This document shows positions 23,182 through 34,790 of a stretch of 64,000 nt of DNA, one piece after another. The notes beneath the pieces were generated by a model. That model did not search any database. It was given only the letters and a program-made list of their open reading frames with translations, and was not told the origin of the DNA. The position numbers and the translations under genes were made by a program. Origin of the DNA: Heligmosomoides polygyrus polygyrus (taxonomy: Eukaryota > Nematoda > Chromadorea > Rhabditida > Heligmosomidae); assembly GCA_947396885.1 (NCBI GenBank), contig OX377202.1, positions 81,696,408 to 81,760,407 on the forward strand. The letters run 5' to 3'. The stretch's first letter is position 1, and each line of letters begins with the position of its first letter.

Positions 23182-24050
23182 TGTTTACATGGATGGACTC
23201 AAAAATGTAGCAACCAATTGGTGAGAATAGCTGTAATGATGTACCAACCTTCTTCAACAATGATGGAGGACTGCAAAAAAGCATGTAAGCGAAATACACT
23301 GCTCACAAACTGAACATCTACGCTTCTATCTGCCACCCGTTCAAGAAGAGGACGTAGTAGCACCGACATTTCACTTTCTGTGTAGCCCTCCATCGCCTAA
23401 GATATTCAATTGGTTTCCACCTCGAATGGCTTCGCACCTCAAGGACCGCCCTTGTTTGACCAAGAAGACCAAGGTGCAAAGCCCGCTCCAGGCTCAGGCT
23501 CGAGTGAGGGTCATAAGTTCAGAAGCACCAATTTTGCCCAAACTTTGCGCGTGGGGGTTATTTGCAGTGCTGGTCACGAATCTGGCATCAGTTTTTGACT
23601 TGCTTAACCTGGAAGTCAAAAATTCTCACCTTTCCGCTTTCAAACAGCTCGATGAACGTAAACGACATTTGTTGCCATGTTTTTGTTCAAAAAAGGGTTG
23701 GAAATGGGGATAAAGGGTCTCACCGACGATAAATCGCAAAATGCAAAAGCAACAGCGTAGCGAGGAATCCAGCCCACGATCATGTTCCTGTGAAGCGAGA
23801 ATGCTATACACTCCGCCAACCGACCACATCCGGTGGGTGGCAACAGGGCCAGGTGAACTTCGCGCTCACATTTTCACATTCCTTTTTCCGAGCACAGAAG
23901 AGCATTGCGAAAAAAATTAGCTATGGTTTTGGGCTCCCCACACGGAACCCTACATCCTAAAAATTGCATCGCTAAAGCTCATCGCAAGTTTGGAGGCTCT
24001 CCTTGTGAGGCTTCATTTGGGCCTCTAAACGTACTTTCAACGAACATTGC
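23182..24050. other. Intergenic or LINE-interior remnant; one repeat block
   Basis: No gene assigned. About 23930-24030 matches the arm repeats at 40640 and 41750 (blocks GCATCGCTAAAGCTCATC and CCTTGTGAG). The rest is unassigned. Confidence 0.35.
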
Positions 24051-24059
24051 GAAGTAATT

Positions 24060-24560
24060 GCTGATGCAGACAGAGCCATTCAAATTATATTGAGATGCTT
24101 GTCTACAAACTTAATTAGTCACCTCCGATTGACCTACATTTCATATGTCCGTCCATAATGGAATATGACACGATTGTGTTCAGTCTACCTGGCAAGTGCA
24201 ACCAAGCCAGGCTAGAAGCGATGCAGAATAATTTCACTCGAAAGCTTTGGATACGGCTTTCCGGCTACGATTACACATCAGTTTCACCTGCCAATGTTCT
24301 GAACAAAATTTTCAGTCTTTCTTCCCTATCATTTCGTAGAAATAGAAACGATTCCCTCACGATTTGCAAGATGATCGATCACTGAGAAAGTGCGTCTACG
24401 TGTCGACAAATTTTACGCACTCTAACACGAACACGTTGCCCTAAGGCAAGTTCTCGACTACGAAATTCCTTCCTCACCCAGAGAACTTGCTCGGACTTTC
24501 TAGAATTTTCCAAAAAATATGCTCTACCAAATTCAATTTTCTTCTTAGAAGGCTCACTGA
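24060..24560 (+). pseudogene. LINE C-terminal fragment
   Basis: The plus strand encodes IADADRAIQIILRCLSTNLI, LTYISYVRP, then after a one-base loss MEYDTIVFSLPGKCNQARLE, AMQNNFTRKLWIRLSGY and LSSLSFRRNRNDSLTICKMI. This is the conserved region downstream of RT in CR1/Jockey-type LINEs (YVRP.LEY, FTRK, L.FRR.R.D). The 49437-49930 copy belongs to a related family. It probably continues the fragment at 21870. Confidence 0.75.
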
Positions 24561-25490
24561 TAGGTACCTCGAAGGATGATTCATTAGGGTGGTGTTATTT
24601 GTATTCTTCTGTCACGCAATGATATGCTGTGTTCTTCTCACTGTGTACATCTCGTATCGCCTTTTGTGAATAGTACTGTCTGCGTGCACATCCACCTACA
24701 ATAAATGAACAAATCTCTTACGAATTTTATTCCGCATTTGTTACAAATAAGAAATCGGGTTCTACTTTTTCCTGTAATTTGCAGAACAGAACTTTTTCTC
24801 CAGGAAGTTAAACAAACAAGGATAGAAAACCTGAAAATGAAGGAATTTCATAGTTGTTGCAGGTGCGAAGTTGGACAGATGGACGCGAAGCCACCCCCAC
24901 GTCCTCTCCTTTTGCTTCCAGAATCATCTCTCTACCGGAATGCACAGTTTGCTTCTAAATAGTGCGGTTAGTTCTAGAACATATAGCGTTATATATGTGC
25001 CTATATGGCAAAGCCTTTTTCTGATTTTCACTACTTTAACCTAAGATGTGTGAAGAGACATGTTTAGGTCCTGGAAGAGGAATAGTTGCTAAAATTTTGG
25101 CAGGTCATCATACTCCCTAGAAGCAAGAAATTTTACATCAAATGATGCGGTGGCTGAACATCCGCTTGTGCGATGCGCTCGATCTCAGTTAAGCTAACAT
25201 ATTTTTCAATTCTACTCTGTTCTGCTGAGTCATCGTTTCACTTGCTATCTTGCAGTGATATATTTGCAGTTTCTTACAAACTACACACAGCATAATAATG
25301 TGTTGCGCACATGGATGAATAATGCATTTCCTCCAGATCGTTACTGCATTGTGTGTGATCACGGGCCTAATAAAGTTATTCAGTTATTTATCTCAGATCA
25401 ATCCATCTAATGTTCATTTTGGAAAAGCCCCGGAAGTGTCCTACACACTTCACCTAATACTGAATGTTCAACAACCTGTCATCTGCATCA
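24561..25490. other. Intergenic; nothing recognised
   Basis: AT-rich sequence with no assignable gene. A plus-strand frame at 25322-25606 begins with a hydrophobic stretch (FLQIVTALCVITGLIKLF) but runs into the RTE fragment on the other strand and has no family resemblance. Confidence 0.35.
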
Positions 25491-26060
25491 CCTGTCGGCC
25501 TAATGATCATCCAGTTGCTCAAGCAACGTTTCCATTTGTCTCTGTTGTGCACCATAGTGCTCTGATAGATCCTCCTCTCTCAAGGGAGCCGAGGAGCGTG
25601 ATATAGTTCGTTCATTTAGGGCTTTCACGAAGAAGTCCGACCAAGTCTTTGACGGTGTCCTGATGTAATCTTGACAATCCACGGAATCCAGACGGCTCTC
25701 TCGTCCAGAGGGTGTCTGCGAAAGGCATTACGTGACCGGCCCACCTAATTTGCTACAGCTTGGCCCCATACTACAACGTCTCTGATCTTAGAACGACCAC
25801 TGAGCTCGGAACTTCGGAGATTTTCTCGCAATTGCGTGACCGTGTCACTCTGAGCACTGTGCTCCCCAGTCCTCCTTCTGCGACGTTGATGCATGTTCAT
25901 GTGCTCCCGGAAGGCTCAAGTTTCCAAGGCATAGGTCAGAACAATGAGCACGATGGAGCTCAGAGCCGGATGTTCTTCTCTGACAATGGGGCAGTTCTCT
26001 GAGGCGTGAGCGCATGAAGAGCAGTGGGGTCAAATAGGTGACCAGGAACCGGATGTTCTT
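25490..26060 (-). pseudogene. RTE retrotransposon 3' fragment
   Basis: Minus-strand frames include IRWAGHVMPFADTLWTREPS (about 25750-25690) and WSDFFVKALNER (about 25640-25600), conserved near the C terminus of RTE ORFs. The same blocks occur at 6470-6620 (plus). Frames are broken and the N-terminal part is missing. Confidence 0.75.
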
Positions 26061-26514
26061 CGTACGGTTATCAGACGACTGTCTCTTCGTTTGCCTTCGT
26101 CCTTGCGTCTGTCAAGCATATCGAGGCCCCCAAGAGAGCTTCAGGTTTGGGTAGGTAATATTGATCTCGGCTACCTGGATACTTGGCCGTTGAACAAACT
26201 TTTCGATCCTCTATCATAAGCGGAAACATATCCGTATGCCTTGTTGGTCCACCTGTCCGTCAGAATATCGAAGAGGGAGAAACGGGAAAGGAGAAGTGGT
26301 GGCAGGAGATAGGAATTATTGTCGCGGGAATAACTCACCATCAGATATGATGACATACCCACAGCATTTGCAGCAAGTTGACAGTACCGATTGTACGAAC
26401 AGCATCGACACTATCGATTCTTCTACAGGTTCGACATTTCAGAGTGGGAATCACACGAATGCAATGGAGTATGGATAAGCCTTACTCTAGTTATCCTAAA
26501 TAAAAACGGACGAT

Positions 26515-26810
26515 AAAGGGCAGCGTCACTCAATCTCTTTTGGGATGCGGTACGCATTCTACTTTTACAGGATGTTGTGAAGGCGATTTGAATTGAGGTT
26601 TGAGGTACTTGCCCAACCAATGACTTGCGGTGGCCAGCCAATGAACAAGCCAGCGCTTTATCCTTCCAGACAAGTCTCGTGCAAATTCACCGACACCGAA
26701 GGGATGGGAGCTTCGTTGGCCTACACAGGCGGAAATCAGGAGCAAGAACCTGGTCAAGCACTCCTCAACGTCTAACGGACGTTCTGTCGGGCTGCGCTCC
26801 TAAATGAGTA
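26515..26810 (-). repeat. tRNA-derived SINE family copy
   Basis: On the minus strand the order is CCATCCCTTCGGTGTCGGTG, GAATTTGCAC, GGCTGGCCACCGCAAGTCAT, AGTAGAATGCGT and GACGCTGCCCTTTATC. The same order occurs at 34610, 47725, 47990 and 58527. Confidence 0.7.
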
Positions 26811-26974
26811 GATTCCTCGTCATCAATTACGAGTAACAATGGCTAAACCGATATCGATGTCTGTTAGTCGGCGTCTGTGACACGTATTCTGAATACCACG
26901 GCACAATGGTAGAACAAATGTCGCTTGACACGTCTTCTGAATCCTGATGAACGCGGCACCTGCCTTATGACGCA

Positions 26975-27190
26975 TCTAACGAATCCTGATTCTGAGTCTC
27001 GATTAGGAGTGGGTGGAGTTTCCGTTCCTCAGTCTTATAACGAATCCTGATTCTGAGTCTCGATTAGGGGAGGGTGGAGTTTCCGTTCCTCAGTCTTTGA
27101 TTTTCTGACCATTTTTGGGCAAGTTTTCCTGTTTTCTGGGATAATGGCTAAAAATAGTCGGAAAACAGAAAATATCGTGGCATAGAAAAT
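26975..27190. repeat. 60-bp tandem duplication followed by a hAT-like fragment
   Basis: A unit of about 60 bp (ACGAATCCTGATTCTGAGTC ... CCGTTCCTCAGTCTT) occurs twice in tandem at 26978-27097 with two or three changes. From 27098 to 27190, TTTTCTG/CAGAAAA motifs match the subterminal region of the hAT at 4783-7413. No hAT ends are visible here. Confidence 0.6.
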
Positions 27191-28899
27191 TTGCCATAGG
27201 TATCCGACTGACAGGATTTAATCTGTATCATAACCTCGCAACCTCTACAGCAAAAAAGTGCCCCTGGAAACAATAAATTCAAAAAAGCAGTTTGACCGAT
27301 GTATTTCACTGAAAGTCGCGCCCTGCACTTGTCGAGTGCAGCAATTTCGTTTGATTGATGAACTATGTGCCACTACGACATAGCTCTTCCGCGGTAGATT
27401 TCACTTAAAATATTCCTCCAATTGTTTGCTATTGGCAGCAGTTTGATGTAAAGATTGTTAAAACCTTGGGTGAGACCAACAGAGCAGTGCGTGAACCTGA
27501 AAGTTGGGTCGCCACGCCTTAAGTAGCCACTTGTTTTCCGAATAAGGGGGTAGTTTCTCGACTGACATTGCCTCAAAATTCAAGGTGGACTGGAAGGTCG
27601 TGAAATGCGCAGCGATCTGTTAACTCCACTACGTGGTGATCCGTGGATTCCGGATCCCCACGTAGTGGAGCCTTCTGTACCGGGATGCATCTTGTAAGTG
27701 GGCACAAAATTACTCCATATTCGAACACTTAACAACTTACAGACAACCTTTTTGTGAGCAATAATAACGCGGCTATCCATTTTTAGTTGCCTTCGGAGAC
27801 TAGTTCTACCTCAAAGTGTTATCCGCAGATATTCCAGATAGTCGAGCGGTTGCTTAAAATAAGCCAAGCTCCAAACTAAATGATTTTTGAAGCCAGTAAG
27901 CCACTGAACTTTCCATCATTTAATTAAATGTTAATAAAGTTTCAAAAAGTTCAAAAATTTTGATCGCAACAAAACATCGTTATGACAGTTCACAACCTCG
28001 ATACCAGCCACTTGAGGCTTAAAGAAACTGATTTGAAACGTTTCTATCACAACCATCAAAATATTAGTAGTTCATTTAAATAAGCAAAAAAGTATGTTAT
28101 AAAGTCATGAACAAGCGTATATCAACTGTTTCCGATTTTTTTCATATATATTACTAGATGACCTGATAGAAGTTTTTAGTACCGATGCGAAGATAAAAAA
28201 CGTAGTTTTCAACGTACATAAGATATGTAAGATGGACGGCGAAAATTAACAATTAAAATGATTTTTGTGGGAACCCCCTTCCACAAATCTTTCGATTTTC
28301 GCCTTCACATAGTGGTTGACCTAGATAACTCCATTAATTTGAGGTTGGTAGTAAACGGTGGACCGACCCAGCGTCGTGCCTTGACGCATTTGATATCCTT
28401 TTGCTTGTAATAGGTGAATTTTTGTGCAATGCATACTATGAAAATCTCCCAATGCGAGAGCTATCATGGACCAATGCGTGGTGATGACGTTTGCTCCTCA
28501 CAGTCAGAAAGCAGCTCATCTTTAGCACTCGTTGTAGGATCGATTATGACAAGACCACGAGCTTCATCACATAGATCTTATTGAGGAGCATTTTGCGCGA
28601 AATTGAACCGTGAGATCCACTGCTATATCGATCATTCATCAGCTGGAAAACTGGCCTCATCAAGTTCTCAAATCAGACTGTGTAGATGTTACATCCATTA
28701 CAAGAGCTGTTTTCGCCTATGAAGTGCTATTGCAGATCAGAACAGTATACGAATAAACGTTTCGAGGCACTATGCTATCATAGGTTTTCACACGAACGAG
28801 GAGTTATCTAGGTGACGGAGCTTCAAGATTAAACTGTTGCCTGTTGACTTATACTCTGCGCGCCACATGATTCCAACAATTTTCCTTACATTTGGCCAA
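27190..28899. other. Intergenic with a perfect 13-bp hairpin and a dispersed repeat
   Basis: 27624-27673 is a hairpin, CTCCACTACGTGG / CCACGTAGTGGAG. 27955-28060 is a repeat shared with 56345-56450 (AACAAAACATCGTTATGA, CACAACCTCGATA). No gene recognised. Confidence 0.45.
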
Positions 28900-29060
28900 G
28901 GGTCGAATTCATCAACGACTTACATAACTTTAACACAGAATTCACAGGACAACTCACAAAATGCTGCTTATCAAGCGATATGGTGAGCGATAAGCCGCAT
29001 TATCTGAGTTTTCCGCTGTGCTCTGTTAAAGTTATGTAAGTCGTTGATGAATCCGATCCC
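28900..29060. mobile_element. Fold-back MITE, GGATTCAT family
   Basis: Inverted ends GTCGAATTCATCAACGACTT (left) and, reversed on the right, GGGATCGGATTCATCAACGA. Both continue into ACATAACTTTAACA-type sequence. The centre holds a second stem with CTTATCAAGCGATATGG. No ORF. Confidence 0.75.
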
Positions 29061-29189
29061 AGGATGCAAGAAGACTTACAGACGAGAATGTGCCTTCCAA
29101 TAGCGCCTGTTGAGCTTTGAGCATCCAGTGGAGTTTCAACATCCTCACAACTCTTGTTCTGTGGTTGCTTTTAAAACGTTAGAAGGTAC

Positions 29190-29434
29190 TATAGCTGTGC
29201 TCTCTCAAAAATTTCGAATAACCGAATATATTCGAATAGCGACGATTTTCGAGCATTTGAATTCGAATAACATTCGAGAATCGAGTTTTTTCGAGCATTC
29301 GAACTCAATACGTTCCAAAATAGCGTTTTTTCCAGCATTCGAATTCGAATACATTTTAAAATCGCGTTTTTCGAACGTTCGAATACGAATATTAGAATTC
29401 GAATGCTCGAATATTCATTCGGGGCACAACTATA
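29190..29434. mobile_element. Small hAT-like MITE with 8-bp target duplication
   Basis: Ends TATAGCTGTGC and GCACAACTATA form an 11-bp terminal inverted repeat with one mismatch. GAAGGTAC flanks both sides (29182-29189 and 29435-29442). The interior is three degenerate repeats of about 60 bp rich in the palindrome TTCGAATTCGAA, with CGTTTTTTCGAGCATTCGAA blocks. The 245-bp element has no transposase. Confidence 0.8.
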
Positions 29435-29442
29435 GAAGGTAC

Positions 29443-31730
29443 CCTCTAGCGCCTCTGCATAACCACTTCGCAACATATGATCGTCGCTGACAACCGCGTT
29501 CGTTAGATCTTCCCAGACATAGACATTTTCATAGTGACTTTCCTCACGACCTGGACGCTGTCAATAGCATGCTCATCCTGTTAATCTTATCATAATAGCG
29601 CTGCCAAAACGCACGTAATAATAAGCAAAACATCTCTAAAGTATAAAATGCCATAAAACCGTGTTGAAAAGCCCTTTGCTTGGAGCACCGCCCGTTTCTT
29701 TAGCAGTTCTTTCCATGCGATTTTTGATGGAGTAAAACACCCTTGCAACAACATGCAAATAAAACAGCGTTTAGAGCACTCACTCAACATCACCACCTAG
29801 GAAAAAAAGAGATGTCGGCGCCATTCTTTAAAGAACTGATTGCTATTTACACCTCTTATAAGAAACTGGTTGCAAAAATTTACATCTACGTATCCCAATG
29901 CAATGTGACGTGGTCGAATATCCAGTACGATATAGTAAAAGGCGCAATTTATGGACGCTACTACTCCCTCGAGATTGTTTAATCATCCATCAGCAAACAT
30001 ATCTAGGTGATTCCTTCGTCATACGGTTAACTTTGAAGAGAAACCGCTAGCACCGATCCATATTGGTCTGTCACTCATTATGTGTGGACGGACGATTCTA
30101 CTCCCTCAAGTCTGTTTACTCATCGTGATTCTGGTTTGAGCATGCACATTTTGGCATTTGTAATGTCTAAACAGCTCATATTTGTCATAGCTTTGTTACG
30201 TTGTGGTGCCGCTCCGTCTTTGGAGTTTCGGCACCAATGCGTAGCGTTGTACATGCATCGACATAGTGTACAATTAATAAAACTCTAACCATGAGAAGTT
30301 GCATTGGCTAGTGCTCATCTTCTGACGCAGGCTTGGTTCAATCCCAAAGGAGGGGGGGGGGGCACCTTCCCGGACGCAAGTCCAGATATAACATGGCCCC
30401 CGAGTCCCCCTCAGTAGAACAAGCGAATAATAAGAGAAACAAGAACACAAAAGGCCCCATGCCAAAAAAACAACACAAAACGTCCTAGGCGTCCCTGGGT
30501 TGCCTCTACGTGTCTCCCCACGTTGAATGAGTCGACGCGCGCGCATTCGGCGCACGGGAATTTAATAACAGGGATTAGGTGCGGAGGCGCTGGAGCCTCT
30601 TCATGCTTTTATTACTCATTTTCAATATCCTAGCGACGGAACCCGCTATTTCTTGACAATATTATAAACGGCGGATATCAGGACCGGCTCACCGTAACCT
30701 TTGGCGTCGGGTCAGACGTCCATTGTGCAATCGCAGAACAAGGCTAGGGAAGGGAATCCAGGGTGTGTGCCATACAAGCTGCTCGTATGGAGACTGCTTT
30801 CTTCGCTCAGAGAGAGTTCGCGGCTGGGTTCTGTGCTCTTCGAGCGCCCTACGTGTCATGGACGTCACCCAATGTGTGTCCGGATTCAGAAGGTATATCA
30901 CAGACATTAGCCAAGGATTAAAAAGTGTCATCTGCCAACGTTGTACCAACTCAGAATCAGAATCTGGTAGGAGCGTCATAATGCAGGTGTCAGCCATGTT
31001 CATCAGGAAGACATGTCACTAACGGCATTTGTTCTATCGTATTGGCACATACCCCGGGTTTCAGAATACGTGTCCCAGGCGTCGGTTAACAAATATAGAT
31101 ATCTGTCTAGTCATTGTCACTATTATGTTGAGTCATAAATTTTGCAACACTTGTTTTTTTCTGGAATTCAAAGTAAACCCGCTGAAGTATTATATTCTAT
31201 TTGAAAACTTGTTTCCTAGCTATCATTTTGAGTTATGAACCGTTAATTTTCCTTACGTTGTTGAAAGGTTCTACTCACTAGAACGATGACCACTCAAAGT
31301 GCAAAAGTGTGCGATCTCGTTTCCAATTAGTTCAAGCTCGGCAGCAACCCAGCAATGGGAGTCAAGCACCTTCAGGATGTCTCCGGCAAGCTCACTCCTA
31401 ACCGATAAATTACTGGAGGTGGTATCAGCAGTTCTTTCCCGCCCAGAAGGTTAACAAACGCAAACCATTACCGGGAAGATCAACTTCTGTAAACAAAGGG
31501 CGCCTGCGCCAACCCATAAGTCGAAATCTTCTCAAACCACACTAGGACTGATCGCTGATCTCCACTCCTCCCAGTGATCCATCGCGCGTCCATAGCAGTA
31601 GAAAACCGCCTTCGTTAGTGCCTCACGCTTTGACGGAAACCCAAATAAATCGCTGCGCTTCCGACTGTCAAGAGCTCCAGCACCGCTTCAATGGAGGGGG
31701 CCTGGATAGAATCCTCACCGTAATAAAAAG
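29443..31730. other. Intergenic; isolated minisatellite units
   Basis: 30838-30910 and 31010-31085 hold a few units of the 43-bp family (TTCAGAAGGTATATCACAGA, TTCAGAATACGTGTCCCAGG). A 12-base G run lies at about 30350. No gene recognised. Confidence 0.4.
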
Positions 31731-31779
31731 GGGATGCTTCATTACAACAGTGAAGCCGGAGCAATAACTGGAGAGCAAC

Positions 31780-32275
31780 CAGCTGGGGGTTGTGACGTCA
31801 AAGTCGGAGCTCCACCGAAAGAAGGTCCTGCTGTGCGTTTGGGGATGTGTAGTGAGTGGTCAATGCACCGGGAGCTACTTCATTTACTCAAGCCATCCTC
31901 GACGTTCGCTTTTGCCAACAACTCGACTAGTTCCAGCAAAAATTAGAAAAGAAAGAAGTCGATACGCGCCAATGTTTCATCCATCAGGGCAACAGCAGAC
32001 CGCTTACGGCACTTCAGACGTCAAAAACCGAGGAATTGGGCTGGAATGAAATCAAGCAAACATCATACACCACGGACACTGCGTCGTTTGATTGTCATCT
32101 GCTTTGGTCGATTGATCACTTCCTCTATGGTCGCCGAAGTCGATGATGTCACGGCGGTGGTACACGACTTCTTCAGGTCGAAGTCGACCGAATTCTACGG
32201 AGAGGTAATCCACTCAGTTCATGAAAAGCGGAAGAAACTCATTGAGAATGAAGGAAATTACTTCGTTTAAGTCAA
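31780..32275 (+). pseudogene. Mariner transposase C-terminal fragment
   Basis: Plus-strand frames encode SELHRKKVLLCVW (about 31803), LVPAKIRKERSRYAPMFHPS (31935), ASDVKNRGIGLE-like sequence, then AVVHDFFRSKSTEFYGEVIH and KKLIENEGNYF (32150-32267). This is the order of the mariner catalytic C-terminal half and its ending. A frame change near 32045 and lost catalytic motifs make it inactive. The N-terminal half is absent. Confidence 0.8.
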
Positions 32276-32429
32276 TCACTTCTCTTTTGGGGTATAATCT
32301 TATTTGTGCTGGAAGACAAATTTTGTTGCGAAATTTATAACTCAAAATAATAGTAACTGATGACGATTCCCCTATTCATCTAGGTGTGGAACTCGACAGA
32401 ACAGCCGTTAAACATTTAGGAGTGCTAGT

Positions 32430-32700
32430 CGCACGAATAGGCGTGTGGTAGCGCAGTCGAAGAAGCTGACTGCCGCGTGCACCCGACTAGAGGCTTCTGG
32501 TTCGGGTTTCCCACCCAGGTCAATCAGGCCTTCTACCACTCCGGGGTCGGTGAATTGGTACCGGAAAGATAATACATTAACTGGGGTGGGTCTGGCATGA
32601 GTAGAAGAGTTGCAGCTAAGTTGGAGTTTGGGGCCAAGCACCCCAACCAGACATTTGGCGGTTATTAGGCGCTGAACATCTGGTTACAACAACCGGTTAA
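32430..32700 (+). repeat. SINE head with A- and B-box-like motifs, fused to another repeat
   Basis: TGGTAGCGCAGTCGAAGAAG (A-box-like) is followed about 45 bases later by GGTTCGGGTTT (B-box-like), then CCGGGGTCGGTGAATTGGTA, shared with the SINE copies. From about 32628 it becomes GTTTGGGGCCAAGCACCCCA, a match to 17172-17250. Confidence 0.6.
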
Positions 32701-34600
32701 GTTTTTCATGCCTTTCATGTGGGAGATCGACTACTGCGGTTCCCCGCCTCCCACATTTCACTGCTAACATGTCTGTGTGAATGCAAAGTTTGTCGATTTT
32801 GTGTGCTCCTGCAGCAATCTCCTCAAGGGAGCAGGCGTATGCTTCATATTCCTTTTTGTTTCCTGTCTAGAACAAGGAGTAGAAACTGGCAGAATAACAG
32901 TCCGTTTTATCGCTTTCGTATACGTACATTTCTGCCCTGTTTCGTTAAAAGAAGCCTGTCAGATCTGTGGCTCTAACCCGCAGAGGAACAGAGAATGTCA
33001 AACAATCGAGCGTCCCCTTCCGCAAGGGCAAATGGAGGGCACGCTCCCCAGTCACACCGCCCACCCGCCGCCGTTCGATCGAAAACGCAGTAAAAACGCC
33101 CGCCGCACGCTTCGATTGAAACGCTTTGCGACGGGCGCCGTGTGTCAGACATTGACGAGTGGTACGATGAGGATGAAAATGGTTGCTGAGAGACACCGCT
33201 CCACACCTGAACAATGGATATAAACTTATACCAGAACGTTGCCAGCTAGGAACTACCACATCAACAGCAATCCAGTTCTCGCTGATCCAAATACGATTGT
33301 CGGACAGCCATTTTCGAACGCTTGCACTGCCATGTGGAATCAAATGAGATGTAGGCGTGAGACCAAATGATCCACTACCTTTCGCCCTCATAACATTGAG
33401 CTGATTTATCCTCCCTCATGACATCAAACAATTTATCAGAACAAAGCATCAAATTTAAAACGTTAAGCGCTGATGCACTAACGTTATAGCTCTTGAAGTA
33501 CATCTGTCTGCTATGGCTGCAGTGAATCTGTCCGATCATAGAGTCGTGATGCTACTCGAAGGGGGGAAGAGGCGTGGCAGATTAGATTCCACGGAGGAAC
33601 CGCAGAATTACGCAAGGGAAGGGGCTTTGGATGCGGTGAGTACACTAGACGCGATGCAAAACGAAACCGTCCTTTGAGGCTGCCATTGCGGCGACCAATT
33701 ACCCCGAGACTCTAAATCTCCTCTATAGCTCATCCTTTCACGCCTTTAAAGTACACACACTTCAGTTACAGAACCCCTAAGACCTGAATCCATCCAGGAT
33801 TTGTAACCAAAATGAAATGATAATCGCCGGCGCTGTCACCTTTGTAACCCTTAATTATCCGTTTCAGTCGGTGAAGACACTGATCACAGCACCAATTAAC
33901 ATTTGAGCCTTCCCAACTCATTCAATAGGGTGTAGGGTTCACACTATACCATGTTAACTTATTTACGCACTGAAGATGTAGCATATCCTTCTTTGAAAGA
34001 GGTTGGTCCGACTACTGCTGAAAACGACGGCTCCAGTCAGGATAACTGCCGTAACTCAGCAGAATTTGTCTGACCAGCCTATGATCTACCATCTTGGAGC
34101 CACAGGCCTAGACCATGTTGACTTCTAGAAAATCTGCTGAGTTATCGCACTTACTAGGGCAACGCTTCAAGGGCGAAAAATTTGTTCGAAAACAAGTGAA
34201 AAGGTTCCCGAAAACAAATTCTGACTGAAATCCGATAACGGTTCTGGATAAAGCCTTTTCAGGGCAAGCAAATTTCAGCAGCGCAACAGTTTTGCAGTAA
34301 TATTCTGGCATTAAATTAGTTTGATGCTCAATTTCGAAAAAATTGATGTTCTCTATCAATGATCGAGCTGCAGTTACCTAGGATTCTCAACTATTCGGAC
34401 CAAAATGGATAGAACTTCTTTGCGCATGTTACCACATATGTGGGAGACGTAGTTACAGCACAAAGAAAACTGTGTGTAGAGAATTTGCCAACAATGGAGC
34501 CCCAGATCAGAACGAATTGTTGCTCTTATCTAAGCCGTTAAGAAACCTACATTATCTCACAGTATCGGTACTTGTAGTGCACCATGTGTAAAGGATAAAG
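32701..34600. other. Intergenic; possible faint Tc1/mariner trace
   Basis: A minus-strand frame at about 33340-33240 reads SVRKWLSDNRIWISENW, reminiscent of the stretch before the third catalytic residue in Tc1/mariner transposases, but support is too thin for a call. No other gene or repeat recognised. Confidence 0.3.
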
Positions 34601-34609
34601 CTAAACGAC

Positions 34610-34790
34610 CACGTCAAACAATTCCCGTCTTTATGCACCACGCATTTTACTCCTTCGGGATGTGGAGCCAATCTGTACGCATATTTGGCTCATACAATGA
34701 CTTCCGGTAGCCAGCCGATGGATAAGTCAGTGTTTCCTCCTTTCTTCAGACAAGTCCAACCTACTGACCACGGAGGGATGCAAATATATA
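34610..34790 (-). repeat. SINE family copy, truncated
   Basis: Minus strand: TGACTTATCCATCGGCTGGC, GAAGTCATTGTATGAGCC, AATATGCGT and GTAAAATGCGTGG, in the order of the copies at 47725-48190. The tRNA-like head is missing. Confidence 0.65.

Noticed and set aside
32945..33391. 148-residue ORFs on both strands
   Set aside because: Only a short stretch (KWLSDNRIWIS) hints at a Tc1/mariner transposase; too weak to annotate.
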